Shown: positions 1-10,657, numbered from the stretch's first letter. The stretch: 64,000 nt of DNA from Mojavia pulchra JT2-VF2 (GCA_019359325.1 JAHHHN010000022.1:42991-106990), one strand, 5' to 3'. Notes: generated by a model from the sequence alone, not told the origin. A program made the numbers and translations.

Positions 1-2458
1 ACAAGTTGTAATGATTAATTGTTTGTGCGCCGATACTAGGAGTAACTTTTATCAGACTGCTCAAAGCAATCATTTGATTGTTCTGCGAGCGAACGTACAA
101 TTTACCAATATCCTCAGGATTGGAGCGAAACTGAGCATCTGCTTGCACATATACCCGATAAGTTCGTTGTAGCAAATTAAAGTCGTTGACATACCGCGAA
201 CCCAAGTAACTCTGTAGGGTATTAAAGATATCGCTTACTTGAATTTGCAAGGCTTTGGCTTTGTTGCGGTCTACTTCAATTAACATTTGCGGCGTACTAG
301 CGCTAAATGTGCTGAATACAGCTTGTAAGCCTGGTGTTTGATTACCGCGTTCGAGTAACTGCCCCATAGCTTGCAGTAATCCGTTTAAGCCACTGTTACC
401 TGTTCTGTCTTGTAACTGAAATTGGAAACCACCAAAACTGCCTAAACCTTGAATTGATGGGGGATTAACCGGGAAAATTCTTGCTTCTGGTATTGTTGAC
501 AGCACTCCTGCTAATTTGCCAATGATCGCTTGTGCTGACTGTCCCGGTTCGTGACGCTCATCCCAAGGTTTGAGGGTAGTAAAAATTGCACCACTATTAG
601 CAGAGTTGCCACTAAAACCAAAACCACCAATAGCGAAAGTTCCTGTGACTTCTGGTAATTTCAGGATTTCTTTTTCTACCTTAGCCATAACTTTGCTCGT
701 GTAGTTGAGCGAAACTCCCTCTGGCCCTTGGATGATGGTAATGAAATAACCTTGGTCGTCATCAGGGATAAATGCTGTAGGCACACGCATGTAAAGCCAG
801 GCCGTCAATCCTAAGGAAATGATAAATAGTAGTACAACGATCGCTCTGATGCGATTGAGCCGGATGAGCGATCGCTCATACTTGCGGCGCGTCCAATCAA
901 TAAATCTGTTAATCTGAGCAAAAATCCAGCCCAACCAACCGCGCTGTCTTTGCCCCCGGCGCAACAGCAAAGCTGAAAGCGAAGGAGTCAGAGTCAAGGC
1001 CAAAAAGGTAGAAATCACCATCGAAAAGGCGATCGTTAGTGCGAATTGTTTATATATCTGTCCTGTAGATCCTGGAAAGAATGCCACAGGGACAAACACA
1101 GCCATTAGCACTAGAGAAGTTGCAATAACTGCCCCGAACAACTCCCTCATTGACTGGAAAGCAGCTTGACGAGGTGTCATTTCCTCATCTTCGATTAAGC
1201 GAGAGATATTTTCGACCACAATGATCGCATCATCAACCACCAATCCTGTTGCCAAGGTTAAACCAAACATGGTCAAGGTGTTGATCGAAAATCCAAAAAC
1301 CTTGATAAAGGCAAATGTACCCACCAAGGTTAAAGGAATCACAATCACAGGAATCAGCGTGGTACGCCAGTCTTGCAAGAACAGAAAGATAACTAAGACA
1401 ACCAGAGCGATCGCTTCTATTAGCGTCTTTACAACTTCTGCTAGGGATGCTTCTACAAATAGCGTTGTATCAAAGGCTACTTGATATTCCATTCCTGGGG
1501 GAAAGCTTTGTGCCAGTCGCACCATTTCTGCTTTCACCGCCTTAGCGACATCCAAGGCATTACTTCCTGGGCTGGCAAATATCCCTATACCCACACCTTC
1601 GTTAGCTCTGAATCGCAGAAATGTGTTGTAATTTTCTGCTCCTAATTCCGCCCTACCTACATCTTTGAGTTTGATCAGTGTGCCATCTGTACCTGTCTTG
1701 ATTACCATGTCGGCAAATTCTGTTGCTTCCGTGAGCCTGCCGATGGCTTGCAAATCTATTTGATACATTTGCTCTGGTAGTGTTGGCTGCTGCCCAATTT
1801 GCCCAGCACCTACCTGTAAGTTTTGTTCATTAAGTGCATCAATCACATCTTGGGCTGTGATGTTGCGACTAGCAAGACGGTTAGGGTCAAGCCACAGGCG
1901 CATTGCATAGCGGCGTTCACCAAAAACCTGCGCTTCACCTACACCATTAATTCTTTTAAGGGCATCTATTATATAGAGGTCGGCATAATTACTTAAAAAT
2001 ACGTTGTCGTACTCTTGGTTATCTGAATACAACCCGATCGCTAAAAGAATATTATTAGACTGTTTTCTGACAGTAACTCCAGTTTGCTGCACAGCTTGTG
2101 GTAACTGCGGTTCGGCAAGAGACACGCGATTTTGCACATCGACCGCTGCAATATCTTTGTCTCGTGATGGGTCGAATGTGACTGTAATTGTACTAGTGCC
2201 ATTGTTACTACTGCTCGAAGTCATATACTTCAAGCCCTCGACACCGTTAATCTGGCGCTCTAAAACAGTTGTTACTGTGTTTTCTACAACTTCAGCACTA
2301 GCACCAACATAGTTTGCATTCACAGTAATTTGAGTTGGGCTGATTTCTGGATACTGTGCAGTGGGTAGTGTGGGAATGCTGATTGCTCCTACCAGGAGAA
2401 TAACTATGGAGCAAACACTAGTAAATACAGGTCGCCTGATAAAGAAGTCAACAAACAT
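1..2458 (-). CDS. RND efflux permease (AcrB/HAE1-like), 3' end cut by window edge
   Basis: About 819 codons are open from an ATG at 2458 to the left edge. The protein starts [15 protein letters not shown], the usual N-terminus of hydrophobe/amphiphile RND pumps, with the first membrane helix followed by a porter domain. The stretch [16 protein letters not shown] in the TM4 region carries the paired aspartates of the proton relay. A second cytoplasmic/TM half begins near residue 540 ([17 protein letters not shown]). Family members have about 1,030-1,060 residues, so roughly 200-240 are missing at the C-terminus. It lies downstream of, and on the same strand as, the adaptor gene, and together they would form an inner-membrane drug or solvent pump. 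No TolC-type gene is in the window. The substrate is unknown. Confidence 0.93.
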   Translation of the reverse strand, partial: MFVDFFIRRPVFTSVCSIVILLVGAISIPTLPTAQYPEISPTQITVNANYVGASAEVVENTVTTVLERQINGVEGLKYMTSSSSNNGTSTITVTFDPSRDKDIAAVDVQNRVSLAEPQLPQAVQQTGVTVRKQSNNILLAIGLYSDNQEYDNVFLSNYADLYIIDALKRINGVGEAQVFGERRYAMRLWLDPNRLASRNITAQDVIDALNEQNLQVGAGQIGQQPTLPEQMYQIDLQAIGRLTEATEFADMVIKTGTDGTLIKLKDVGRAELGAENYNTFLRFRANEGVGIGIFASPGSNALDVAKAVKAEMVRLAQSFPPGMEYQVAFDTTLFVEASLAEVVKTLIEAIALVVLVIFLFLQDWRTTLIPVIVIPLTLVGTFAFIKVFGFSINTLTMFGLTLATGLVVDDAIIVVENISRLIEDEEMTPRQAAFQSMRELFGAVIATSLVLMAVFVPVAFFPGSTGQIYKQFALTIAFSMVISTFLALTLTPSLSALLLRRGQRQRGWLGWIFAQINRFIDWTRRKYERSLIRLNRIRAIVVLLFIISLGLTAWLYMRVPTAFIPDDDQGYFITIIQGPEGVSLNYTSKVMAKVEKEILKLPEVTGTFAIGGFGFSGNSANSGAIFTTLKPWDERHEPGQSAQAIIGKLAGVLSTIPEARIFPVNPPSIQGLGSFGGFQFQLQDRTGNSGLNGLLQAMGQLLERGNQTPGLQAVFSTFSASTPQMLIEVDRNKAKALQIQVSDIFNTLQSYLGSRYVNDFNLLQRTYRVYVQADAQFRSNPEDIGKLYVRSQNNQMIALSSLIKVTPSIGAQTINHYNL

Positions 2459-2640
2459 GGGGATTGGGGATTGGGGATCGGGGATTGGGGATTGGGGGTT
2501 GGGGATTGGGGGTTGGGGATTGGGTATTGGGGATTGGGTATTGGGTATTGGATATTGGGTATTGGGTATTGGGTATTAGCTTAATTGCCGTCACTAGTTC
2601 CCAGCCACTAGTCCCCAGTCCCCAGTCCCCAGCCCCCATT
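2459..2640. repeat. STRR heptamer array inside the RND operon
   Basis: The plus strand carries runs of GGGGATT and GGGTATT (2459-2578), then a spacer, then CCCCAGT runs (2605-2637). The array sits between the adaptor stop and the permease start. Open frames across it are artefacts of the heptamer period. Confidence 0.9.
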
Positions 2641-2641
2641 T

Positions 2642-3961
2642 CTAAGACTCTGGAACGATAGGAACACCATCTCTAAGATTCAGCAAGCCTGAGACAATGA
2701 TTTTCTCATCTGGTTTCAATCCATCAAGAACTTGGTAATTATTACCTCTAATCTCACCTAACTTCACCCGCTTTTGTCGAGCTACTAGTTGCAAATCTCC
2801 TTGTGGAGATTGTTGTTTTCGCGCTAAATAGACAAAAGTTTCCCCAGCTACACGCGCGACTGCTGTTGTTGGGATTAAAACCCCTGGCTGTTGGCTCCAA
2901 ATAACTCTAGCCCGCACTAATTGATCTGCCCGCAGCCTACCTTGAGAGTTGTTCAAGAGTGCTTTAATCAATATTGATTGGGTATTACTACCGATATTTG
3001 GAGAAATGAAAAATACTTGGCTTCTGCCTAAAGGTCGCCCTTGCTCATCCATGATCTCTACTGGCAACCCTTTACGCAATTGAGAACCCCGCTCAAGCGG
3101 CACGGAGATATTTACTTCTAAAGGTCGGTTTTGAGTGATAATAGCTAATTGTGTGGAATTATTCACAAAATCGCCTACTTTTACCGGAATATCACCAACC
3201 GTGCCCGCAAAGGGGGCAGTAATTTTGTAGTATTGAAGCTGGACTACTTCTTCTTTAGTATTGGCCTGAGCTTGCTGCAAAGCTTTTTCATACTGTGATA
3301 CGGTAGCTTCTTGTGCTTGAATTCTGGAGCCTATTGCAGCGAGTTGAGCTTTGGCTGTGGCGAGCCGATTGGCATACTGATCCCTAGTTTGTCGAGCTAC
3401 GGCTCCTTGTTCAGCCAAGCTAGCATACCTGTCAAATTCTTGCTGGTTCAATTGCACATTAGCTACATTAGATAGGCGATCGGCTTGTAGGGATTTGAGT
3501 GTAGCGATCGCATTTTGGAGTTGCGCTTTAGCTGCTTCGGCCCCAGCATTTATCCCACTGACCGCTGCTTGTTGCTGTCTAGGGTCTACTTGGATAATTG
3601 CTGCTCCTTGAGCAACTGAATCTCCAGGTCGTACAAATATTTGAGTGACTTGTCCCTGAATTCTCGGTTGCAGCCGCACTGAGCGCCGAGATTCTAAGTT
3701 AGCAATAAAATCTGAACTTTGCTCAAGCACACCTGTTTGAACTGCGGCTATCCTGACTCGCACTCCTTGAGGTTGAGCATTAGCAGGTGAAGTCGGTGGA
3801 TTTTCAGGAGTTAGCAAACGCCAAACTATAGCTGCTCCACCACCAATCAATAGTAGTGCAGCTAACAATAACCGAAGCCACCGCCGTTGTTTTGGAGGTG
3901 GCTCAAATGATGTCTGCGGAATACTTTCTTCAAAATCAGTTTGTGGTTCAGGGGATGTCAT
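2642..3961 (-). CDS. RND periplasmic adaptor (membrane fusion protein)
   Basis: 439 residues. The N-terminus is cytoplasmic and proline/glutamine-rich, followed by one membrane anchor (residues ~28-48, [19 protein letters not shown]). Next come a barrel-sandwich/lipoyl half ([23 protein letters not shown]), a long alpha-hairpin coiled coil (~120-235, rich in A/Q/L), the second lipoyl half ([20 protein letters not shown]) and a beta-barrel C-terminal part. This is the AcrA/MexA/HlyD layout at usual length. It would bridge the permease and an outer-membrane channel. It is the first gene of the pair, 183 bp ahead of the permease, with the gap filled by an STRR array. Confidence 0.93.
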   Translation of the reverse strand: MTSPEPQTDFEESIPQTSFEPPPKQRRWLRLLLAALLLIGGGAAIVWRLLTPENPPTSPANAQPQGVRVRIAAVQTGVLEQSSDFIANLESRRSVRLQPRIQGQVTQIFVRPGDSVAQGAAIIQVDPRQQQAAVSGINAGAEAAKAQLQNAIATLKSLQADRLSNVANVQLNQQEFDRYASLAEQGAVARQTRDQYANRLATAKAQLAAIGSRIQAQEATVSQYEKALQQAQANTKEEVVQLQYYKITAPFAGTVGDIPVKVGDFVNNSTQLAIITQNRPLEVNISVPLERGSQLRKGLPVEIMDEQGRPLGRSQVFFISPNIGSNTQSILIKALLNNSQGRLRADQLVRARVIWSQQPGVLIPTTAVARVAGETFVYLARKQQSPQGDLQLVARQKRVKLGEIRGNNYQVLDGLKPDEKIIVSGLLNLRDGVPIVPES

Positions 3962-5357
3962 GGTATACAGAAAACCTAAAAAATTTAACTAAAACTGAAT
4001 CAGAATTTAACCTCTTGATATTGAATTTATTAATTTAGCATGAAGCCTCATGGCAAATTATGTGTTAGCTCATCTACAATATACTCCTTTTCTAATTGGG
4101 CCTAATCTACCCAAAGGTGAATGATAAAATTCAGTTTACAAATATGGTAATTATGTTGAATTTGCAATTATTGCACAAAATGTTCTAATCTTGCTGCGGT
4201 ATGCTTACCTCTTTGGTCTCAGCGCCAGTAAATGTAATTTATTATTCTGTTCTCATGATTTTTTTACACTTAATTATTCTAGAAATAAAATACAAAACCT
4301 TTCTACAGACTGCCTGAGAGCAAAAAGGATTATCTAAAATGTTGTTGGCTACGGTATAACCAATAACTTTAACAAAAAAAAGGAATACAGGTAATACCAA
4401 TTTTATTTAAGGTTGCTACAGACGACGAGCAAGGAGTAAGGGAGAATAATTTGTATCTGTATTTTAGAGAGGAGCAGAATTGGTGTTGAAATTAATACAG
4501 TTGAGTTCTTTAACTGTCTTCTTTACAGTTACCCAATTAATTTGTCAATGACTGATTTTAATGAATTTTGCTCTGAATAATTCAACACAGAAGATAACAA
4601 CTTTTGTTCAAAGGCTTTTGAGAGAGCGGTTTGAAAACGCTACCGATGTTTGATATGATGTCCGGCAAATCACCCTGAATATGTCATTACGAGTGGAACG
4701 AAGTGAAACGACTCAATCGCAAAGTTTTTGGGATTGCTACTCTTCGGTCGCAATGACGGTTATTTAAACGGACATGATATGAGCTGGAAAAAGGGTCAAA
4801 TTATTTCTGCACTAGCAGTATATACTTCTGTTATCGATAACTCGCATTGCGCGCAGAGTATCTAGCTATAGTTCTTTTTGTTACCATTAACTTCAGATAT
4901 CCCCGTGACACCTGCACCGCTTTCCACAGCAGCTTTTGTCATTTCGCCACTGTTGAAAACTAAAATCACATCAAGTTCACTGAGATTAAATAGCATCACA
5001 GCCAAAAGCAGAGAACACCTAGCGTAAACACTAACGAAAAAAACTTTATAATTTTGGCTAATTGATTTAGTTTTCAACTTGTTTTATTTAGATATCTGCA
5101 TTAATATAAATTAAATATTATAAATACATAACCCAATTAGAGATACATCAAAAATGCGACAATCGCACACAGTGCAAATCATCTGCAAGTAGATTTGCTG
5201 TCATCTTACTGTTTTTTGGAAAGGAATCTCCTGGCGATGAGAGCATTTAATGCAGGTGATTATACAAATAGGGAGACCCTGACGCAGCGCTGTCTCAACG
5301 CATATTTGCGTCCTAATCATCACTAAATTATCTCTTTGGCCGCAACTGAGGATAAAC
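3962..5357. other. Long AT-rich gap with one MITE-like element
   Basis: No convincing gene. A 71-codon minus-strand frame at 4862-5077 begins after AT-rich DNA and resembles nothing I recognise, so I do not call it. The gap contains the TIR element at 4651-4781. The upstream region of the adaptor gene probably holds its promoter, but no clear -35/-10 pair or operator stands out. Confidence 0.5.
4651..4781 (+). mobile_element. MITE-like element, copy 1
   Basis: About 131 bp, bounded by near-perfect terminal inverted repeats: TGATATGATGTCCG at 4651-4664, and CGGACATGATAT at 4769-4780, the inverse of ATATCATGTCCG. The core carries an internal GTCATTACGAG...CGCAATGAC inverted repeat. An inverted copy with a similar core lies at 60202-60333, and a copy with the same ends but another core lies at 13474-13604. 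There is no coding capacity. Confidence 0.75.
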
Positions 5358-5573
5358 TCACCCAAGCTCTCTTTCAATTAAAGACAATCGCTGACGCTGC
5401 TTTAACCAGGCTTCACAAACTTCTTTAGTAAGTGTGATCTCTTCTTCAGTCAAAAGCTCGTCCGCTTTTTTATCTGCCAGAATTTGGGCAGCTTTAGCAG
5501 CTTTTTGGTAATTAACGCCGTATTTGACTAATTCTGTATGTAATAATTCCTGTTTATCTTCATTATTAGACAT
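5358..5573 (-). CDS. Small hypothetical protein, 71 aa
   Basis: A charged, helix-rich 71-residue protein (MSNNEDKQELLHTELVKYG...) with no signal peptide or membrane segment. Two predicted helices are separated by a DELLTEEEI turn. Composition and codon use look like real coding sequence. I do not recognise a family, and a clear Shine-Dalgarno sequence is not visible. It stands alone between long gaps, so it is probably transcribed by itself. Confidence 0.5.
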   Translation of the reverse strand: MSNNEDKQELLHTELVKYGVNYQKAAKAAQILADKKADELLTEEEITLTKEVCEAWLKQRQRLSLIERELG

Positions 5574-5934
5574 TTTTATGTTAAAAAATATATTTTTTCC
5601 TTACTTTACTATTTTTGCAATTTAAAAACTAAAAACTTCTAACTCCAGATAGATTAAATAATTAAATTAAGATTTCCATAAGATTTTAGAAAATATTAAT
5701 AGTTTGAATGCCTCATCAAAGCTATGTCATTAAGAAAAGGTTGATAATGCAAGGAAAATTAATCAGAAGGTGATTACTCCAGAAGCATTGGTTAAACCTA
5801 AAAACAAGTTTATGCTTCCAGAAAAACTGCGCTCTGTAATTTACTTGCAGAGCGCAATTCCATGATGGTACGTCTTTACGTGCAAAGTTGCTAAACAGCT
5901 CTTTCAAAGAGCCTTTTAGGATACCAAGTTAATC
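5574..5934. other. Intergenic gap, nothing recognised
   Basis: AT-rich DNA between the pirin stop and the 71-aa gene. A 61-codon minus-strand frame at 5722-5907 has the composition of non-coding DNA and is not called. Confidence 0.4.
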
Positions 5935-6651
5935 TCACCCTAAATCGAACAGCAGAATTTCTGCACTGTCATTAGTACTGATTTCGAGTTTTTCTTCTGC
6001 GGTGATTTGTACGCCATCCCCTGCTTGAAGTTCCTCGCCATTGAGAGTTGCTACGCCTTGAGCTATATGTAACCAGGCATAACGATTAGGTTTGACGTGA
6101 TAATTAACAACATCACCGGTTTCCAAAACAGATGCATATAAATCGACATCTTGGTGAATTGTTACAGCACCATCACGCCCATCTTTAGCAGCAATTAAGC
6201 GTAGTTTTCCACGCTTTTCTTCTAAAGAAAAATTTTTCTGTTCGTACCTTGGTTTCATTCCTTGCTTGTTAGGTAGAACCCATATTTGCAAAAAGTGAAC
6301 TGGTTCAGTTTGTGAGTGATTATATTCGCTGTGGGTAATACCAGTACCAGCACTCATAATTTGTGCATCCCCAGGACGAATCACCGAACCTGTACCTAGA
6401 CTATCTTTATGTTCTAGCGCACCTGCCAAAACATAAGTCAAGATTTCCATATCTCGATGTCCGTGGGTACCAAACCCAGCACCAGGGGTAACTGTATCAT
6501 CATTAATCACCCGTAGAGAGCGAAACCCCATGTGATTCGGATCGTAAAAACCACCGAAGGAAAATGTATGGTAACTATCGAGCCAACTAATTTTAGTATG
6601 ACCGCGTGAGTTACTAGGATGAATTACGTGAGTTGTCGTATTTGGAGACAT
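5935..6651 (-). CDS. Pirin family protein (cupin dioxygenase-like)
   Basis: 238 residues, two cupin halves. The metal-binding set of pirins is visible: His63 and His65 in GTHGHRDMEILTYV, and His107 and Glu109 in GTGITHSEYN, with the typical spacing. The C-terminal cupin (~150-235) lacks an obvious metal site, as is usual. Bacterial relatives (YhaK/YhhW type) are cytoplasmic iron proteins. Some have quercetinase activity, and many respond to electrophile or redox stress. The gene is monocistronic. A strong palindrome about 420 bp upstream (7075-7102) could be an operator. The true substrate cannot be told. Confidence 0.92.
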   Translation of the reverse strand: MSPNTTTHVIHPSNSRGHTKISWLDSYHTFSFGGFYDPNHMGFRSLRVINDDTVTPGAGFGTHGHRDMEILTYVLAGALEHKDSLGTGSVIRPGDAQIMSAGTGITHSEYNHSQTEPVHFLQIWVLPNKQGMKPRYEQKNFSLEEKRGKLRLIAAKDGRDGAVTIHQDVDLYASVLETGDVVNYHVKPNRYAWLHIAQGVATLNGEELQAGDGVQITAEEKLEISTNDSAEILLFDLG

Positions 6652-7151
6652 AAAGTTACCTAATTTTTAGTAGATTTTTAAATTCACGGAATCTCGCATT
6701 TTTACTGCTAGTCCAAGAAGGCAGAAGGCATATTGTTTATTTCACCAGCTTTTTAACCTTTTTCAACTGGATAGTTATTTACGCCACGCTGCACTAGTTA
6801 TTGATTAACTCTGGTGTACAATGCCTAACAGGTGCAATTAAATATCAAATCTGGCTAAATTACTCACCGCTGTTGCAGATTTGGATATTTGAAACTCCAA
6901 ACCTGGCAATACTATTGCTAAGGCAAATATGCTGGTCGTCATTCGATTTATTTGGTGAAGAATACTAGTACAATTGGGTTTTATCAGCAAAACAGCATTG
7001 TCAGATTTAGTTTCACTTATGTTTAGCCCTGTTTTGAACTATTTAAATATTAATGTATAGAAATATAAAATGAAAAGTACGCACTTAAAAGTGACGTACT
7101 TACCAAAAGGTGACTGCTAAGTTTAAGAAATTTTACTTCGCTCAAAAGTAC
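6652..7151. other. 500-bp gap upstream of pirin
   Basis: No gene found. It contains the palindrome described at 7075-7102 and an AT-rich run (7040-7072) that could hold a promoter for the pirin gene, which would give a long leader. Confidence 0.4.
7075..7102. promoter_or_regulatory. Imperfect palindrome, possible operator
   Basis: AAGTACGCACTT and AAGTGACGTACTT form an interrupted dyad with nested AAGT/ACTT half sites. This resembles sites bound by HxlR-type MarR-like redox regulators, which often control electrophile-response genes. No such regulator is in the window, and the site is also 50 bp past the dps stop, so its target is uncertain. Confidence 0.35.
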
Positions 7152-7721
7152 TTATCTGACACCAGCTGGCTGTTGAGTTGCCTTAACAGCAGATGTACCA
7201 TTCTCTCCTTTGATTTCTGCAACTTGCAGATGAGCTTCTAAGAACCAGAGACGTTTGTCAATGGTGCGAGAAATTTCAGTGTAAAGGTCAGCGGTGTCAG
7301 CGTCACCTAAATTATTAGTTTTATCGATCGCTCCTCTGAGGTGTTTAGCATAAAGTGCAAAGCGATCTGCCAAAGCTGTCACATGGTCTTTACCATCCAA
7401 AATGTCAAAGGGATATTCTGGCAAAATCGAATTAGTTGCTGCGGCGCGGGCTGTTCCTACAGCGTAGCCTCCTAAAGCTGTGACGCGTTCAGCAATCATA
7501 TCGACGTACTCTTCTAATTCGCCAGCCAATTCATCAAATAATTCATGCAGCTGATAGAAGTCTGTGCCTTTAACGTTCCAGTGCGCCTGTTTTACTTGGG
7601 TTTTGAGATCCAAGGTAGCTGGCAAGGTTTGATTGAGGATGACTACGATTTGCTTACGCGCTTCGGCTGGAATATCAATGCGGGTGGGATAAAGCCGTGA
7701 TGAAAGTTTATTGTCGCTCAT
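7152..7721 (-). CDS. dps: Dps family ferritin-like DNA/iron protein
   Basis: 189 residues. The four-helix Dps fold is recognisable, and the inter-subunit ferroxidase ligands are all present with the spacing of E. coli Dps: His47, His59, Asp63, Asp74 and Glu78 (QAHWNVKG, HELFDELAGELEEYVDMIAER). It would form a dodecamer that oxidises Fe2+ with H2O2 and stores iron. The lysine/arginine-bearing N-terminus (MSDNKLSSRLYPTR) could touch DNA. Heterocystous cyanobacteria carry several Dps paralogues; which one this is cannot be decided here. It is transcribed alone in a run of minus-strand stress genes. Confidence 0.95.
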   Translation of the reverse strand: MSDNKLSSRLYPTRIDIPAEARKQIVVILNQTLPATLDLKTQVKQAHWNVKGTDFYQLHELFDELAGELEEYVDMIAERVTALGGYAVGTARAAATNSILPEYPFDILDGKDHVTALADRFALYAKHLRGAIDKTNNLGDADTADLYTEISRTIDKRLWFLEAHLQVAEIKGENGTSAVKATQQPAGVR

Positions 7722-7861
7722 GTGTTGTATCTGCTTGGTGGATTGTCACGACAAGTCTACAAATTATGGCTGATGTTGCGAAACTCCCTGCGGGCAGATG
7801 GAATTAAGGGATTAATCAATTAATATCTTTCTCATTATCCAGAAATTGGCTACTAGCTTAC

Positions 7862-8917
7862 TCAGAGTCGATGGTTCTCAATGTTATTAAATGTACCTCC
7901 AAAAAGCCGATCGCGGATGGTATCATTCTGCAAAAAGTCATGGGGGAAACCAAGCTCAATGTGACTGACTTCATTCAGACGTTGCAGATGTTCCGGTGAT
8001 AAATCGACATCCAAAGAAGCTAAGTTATCTTGAAACTGAGTTAGCTTACGTGCGCCAATAATCGGGATAATCACACCAGTTTGAGCGCGTAACCAAGCTA
8101 GTGCTACCTGTGAGGGTGTATGTCCAATTTCTGCGGCTACTTGACTCACAACATTAGCGATCGCTAAATTCCGTTCCGAAATACTTCCTAATGCTGGATT
8201 TGCTAATCGTCCTTGTTCGCCGCTTTCTTGAGGAGGCTTATTGTACTTACCTGTTAGCACACCACCACCTAAAGGCGACCACGGCGTTACTGCCAAGTCG
8301 AAGGCTTTTGCCATTGGTAGCAAATCCCGTTCTGGTGTCCGCTGAATCAAACTGTATTCAACTTGCAACGCGACAAAAGTTGTCCATCCTTGATATTGGG
8401 CAATTGTGTTTGCTTGAGCAACGATCCAAGCAGGTGCGTCCGAAATGCCAATGTAGAGTACCTTACCTTGGCGAATGACATCATCAAGCGATCGCATGAC
8501 TTCTTCTACAGGTGTTGTGAAGTCCCAAGCGTGCAACCAAAATAAATCAATGTAGTCAGTGTTCAGCCGTTTCAAACTGCCTTCTAAAGACTGAATCAGA
8601 TTCTTGCGATGGTTACCACTGGCGTTAGGATCGTTCTTTTTGTCATTCATTCGCAAAGGAAACGAGTATTTAGTAGCAACTACAAACCGTTCCCGTTCTT
8701 TTGCAATTAACTCACCAACAATTTTCTCGCTAGTGCCATCTGTGTAACCGTTGGCAGTATCAATGAAATTACCGCCTGCTTCCACAAAAGTATCAAAAAC
8801 TTTTTGGCTTTCATCTTTAGAAGCACCCCAGCCCCAATCTTCACCAAAGGTCATTGTTCCCAAGCAGAGTTCAGAGACTCTTAACCCGCTTTTACCCAAA
8901 AGTTTGTATTTCATCAC
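7862..8917 (-). CDS. Aldo/keto reductase
   Basis: 351 residues, a TIM-barrel AKR. The catalytic tetrad is visible: Asp53 and Tyr58 (NFIDTANGYTDG), Lys83 (VATKY) and His129 (DLFWLHAWD). The NADPH-binding end has IPIIGARKLTQFQDN. It belongs to the YajO/Tas-like branch with an N-terminal LGxSGLxVSELCLGTM signature. It likely reduces small aldehydes or ketones; the substrate is unknown. The start at MMKYK could be either of two adjacent ATGs. The gene stands alone, 140 bp upstream of dps on the same strand. Confidence 0.93.
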   Translation of the reverse strand: MMKYKLLGKSGLRVSELCLGTMTFGEDWGWGASKDESQKVFDTFVEAGGNFIDTANGYTDGTSEKIVGELIAKERERFVVATKYSFPLRMNDKKNDPNASGNHRKNLIQSLEGSLKRLNTDYIDLFWLHAWDFTTPVEEVMRSLDDVIRQGKVLYIGISDAPAWIVAQANTIAQYQGWTTFVALQVEYSLIQRTPERDLLPMAKAFDLAVTPWSPLGGGVLTGKYNKPPQESGEQGRLANPALGSISERNLAIANVVSQVAAEIGHTPSQVALAWLRAQTGVIIPIIGARKLTQFQDNLASLDVDLSPEHLQRLNEVSHIELGFPHDFLQNDTIRDRLFGGTFNNIENHRL

Positions 8918-9096
8918 AACTTTCTCAATGACTGAAATTAAGTTTAGCTGTGTGCTGCACTTTTATTTTTGTCAGTTTTTGCTAATAATATGAAATTCTT
9001 GCTGCCATATCCGCAAGCTTTCACTCTGCAAGAGTGGTAGTAAATATTATGAAAACAATGTTAGTGCTTAGTTCGAGGTTATCTGCCGATCCAAAA

Positions 9097-9507
9097 TCAC
9101 GGAGCAACAACCCGTGTTCGAGCTTTTGATTGAGATTTCGGTTTGGTCACTACAATTTCCACATCTCGACCCAAAGCGTTTAAGAGGATGTTTTAAAAGT
9201 CCTTGGTGATGTATCAAATACTTTGAGATCCCCCTAAATCCCCCTTAGAAAGGGGGACTTGAAGAAGGTTCCCCCCTTTCCAAGGGGGGTTAGGGGGGAT
9301 CGATAAGTGCCTAAAGTCACAGCAAACCACTTTTAAAACAACCTCTAAGAAGCGAAACATTCGTACAGTTGAAAAGCCCGATAATTTTCCATTGATTAAT
9401 GCTGAAACTTTTGGCTGGTCAACTCCTAAAAGCTCTGCTGCCTCAGCCTGTGTTATTTGCTGCTTAGTAATAATGTTACTAATCTTAGTATATGCTAGTT
9501 TTAGCAT
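9097..9507 (-). pseudogene. XRE/HigA-type antitoxin gene split by an insertion
   Basis: The 5' part (from ATG 9507; an in-frame GTG lies at 9534) encodes an XRE helix-turn-helix: TQAEAAELLGVDQPKVSALINGKLSGFS...MFRFL. At 9345 the frame runs into a repeat element and would continue into junk (PPNPPWKGG...), stopping at 9214. Beyond the element, 9180-9097 encodes NALGRDVEIVVTKPKSQSK and a short basic tail, the normal C-terminus of this family, in a frame restored exactly if the element and one TTA copy are removed. The full protein would be about 80-90 residues. No toxin gene is next to it. It is either inactive or makes a C-terminally altered repressor. Confidence 0.85.
9184..9345. mobile_element. 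162-bp MITE-like element in an XRE gene
   Basis: Terminal inverted repeats: GAGGATGTTTTAAAAGT at 9184-9200 and the inverse of GAGGTTGTTTTAAAAGT at 9329-9345. A 3-bp direct duplication (TAA on plus, TTA on minus) lies at 9181-9183 and 9346-9348. The core holds the GATCCCCCTAAATCCCCC / GGGGGATC palindrome common in cyanobacteria. It has no coding capacity, so transposition would need an enzyme in trans. A second, one-sided copy is at 57846-57967. Confidence 0.85.
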
Positions 9508-9583
9508 ATTATTGTCAATAGAGACTTTACACACATATTTTTCTTTCTTTGATTGATAAATTTTAAATCGATGAGGTGAACTG

Positions 9584-10513
9584 CTAAATCTTCACCTTTT
9601 CTCTATAAACTTTGGGCGTTGTACCTATCAATTTGCGGAAGACATTTGTGAAATGACTTTGACTTTGAAAACCCACCTGCTGACATATTTGGTCTATAGT
9701 TTGTTCAGTGCGAGTTAATAGCTTTTTGGCTTTCTCAATTCTGCAATTCATTACATATTGATGAGGAGTATAACCCATTGACTGTTTGAATAGACGCGAA
9801 AAATGATACATACTCATTCCCACTGTTTCCGAAATCTCAGTCAAGGTCAAATCTTTCTCTAAATTATCTTGAATATATGAAATTGCTTGGCGCAACTTCA
9901 GCCGCGAAAGTCCTCTGTTTTGAGAAGATTCGGTAATGTCAGTAGATGCAGAATAGTGCTTGAGCAGATGAATGCAGAGTGTAGTTGTTAAAGATTCGAT
10001 GTAAATACGACTACCCATGCCATCTGATTTAAGTTCTGAGTGAAGTGCCAGCCCAATCTGTTGAATTAGGGGATCAGGTGCAGCAAAGCGCGGTATAATA
10101 TCAGCACTCTGTAAATCAACTGACTCGAAAGCAACACGAGTAAATAAAGTTGGTTCCAGGCTGATAACTAAAAATTCTGCTTCTGATTCCCACCGTGATA
10201 AGTGATTGGTGTTTGCCGGAATCACCGCCACATCTCCATATACTATGTACTCACCCTGAAGCCGTCCGTTAATAACCCGTTCTGCCTTGGTTACACTTTG
10301 CTCTAGGCTAATAGTGATAATATGCTGATGGAAATAGTGTTCAGGAGTTTCATAGCCAGGCTGTTGATGATGATCTAGGCGAATGCCATCCCAGTTGGCA
10401 TCGTAACTCGAGAATAGGGGCGATCGCGGTAGAATTTCTGAACAAGCATCTCTTTGAGCAAAATCAACAGTCAAGATTTTCTCATCTAGCATTGTTCGCA
10501 CCCCAGCAAGCAT
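9584..10513 (-). CDS. AraC family transcriptional regulator
   Basis: 309 residues. The C-terminal ~100 residues contain the two AraC helix-turn-helix units: LTLTEISETVGMSMYHFSRL, and IDQICQQVGFQSQSHFTNVF followed by FRKLIGTTPKVYREK. The N-terminal 190 residues form a cupin-like sensor (HHQQPGYETPEHYFHQH...). An alternative start is the ATG seven codons in. It is divergent from the DCC-family gene at 10658 across a 144-bp AT-rich gap, so it may control that gene. The ligand is unknown. Confidence 0.92.
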   Translation of the reverse strand: MLAGVRTMLDEKILTVDFAQRDACSEILPRSPLFSSYDANWDGIRLDHHQQPGYETPEHYFHQHIITISLEQSVTKAERVINGRLQGEYIVYGDVAVIPANTNHLSRWESEAEFLVISLEPTLFTRVAFESVDLQSADIIPRFAAPDPLIQQIGLALHSELKSDGMGSRIYIESLTTTLCIHLLKHYSASTDITESSQNRGLSRLKLRQAISYIQDNLEKDLTLTEISETVGMSMYHFSRLFKQSMGYTPHQYVMNCRIEKAKKLLTRTEQTIDQICQQVGFQSQSHFTNVFRKLIGTTPKVYREKVKI

Positions 10514-10657
10514 TTGGGTTCAGGTGTAACACTATACTTACTTTTTAAAATAGCCTAGATAATCTTTTTACGAGTAGTAAAATTTTATTTATAGATAGAA
10601 ATATAATCTCATAATTTGAAATCAAATCAGGGATTCTAAGGAGCATAACTAAAACTA

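Noticed and set aside
2361..2661. Small proteins read across the G/C heptamers ([11 protein letters not shown] type)
   Set aside because: Frames arise from 7-bp repeats, which stay open by period. No start signals, and the upstream part overlaps the RND gene antisense.
4862..5077. 71-aa protein in the long gap
   Set aside because: No recognisable family, no Shine-Dalgarno and an AT-rich setting. Kept only as a note.
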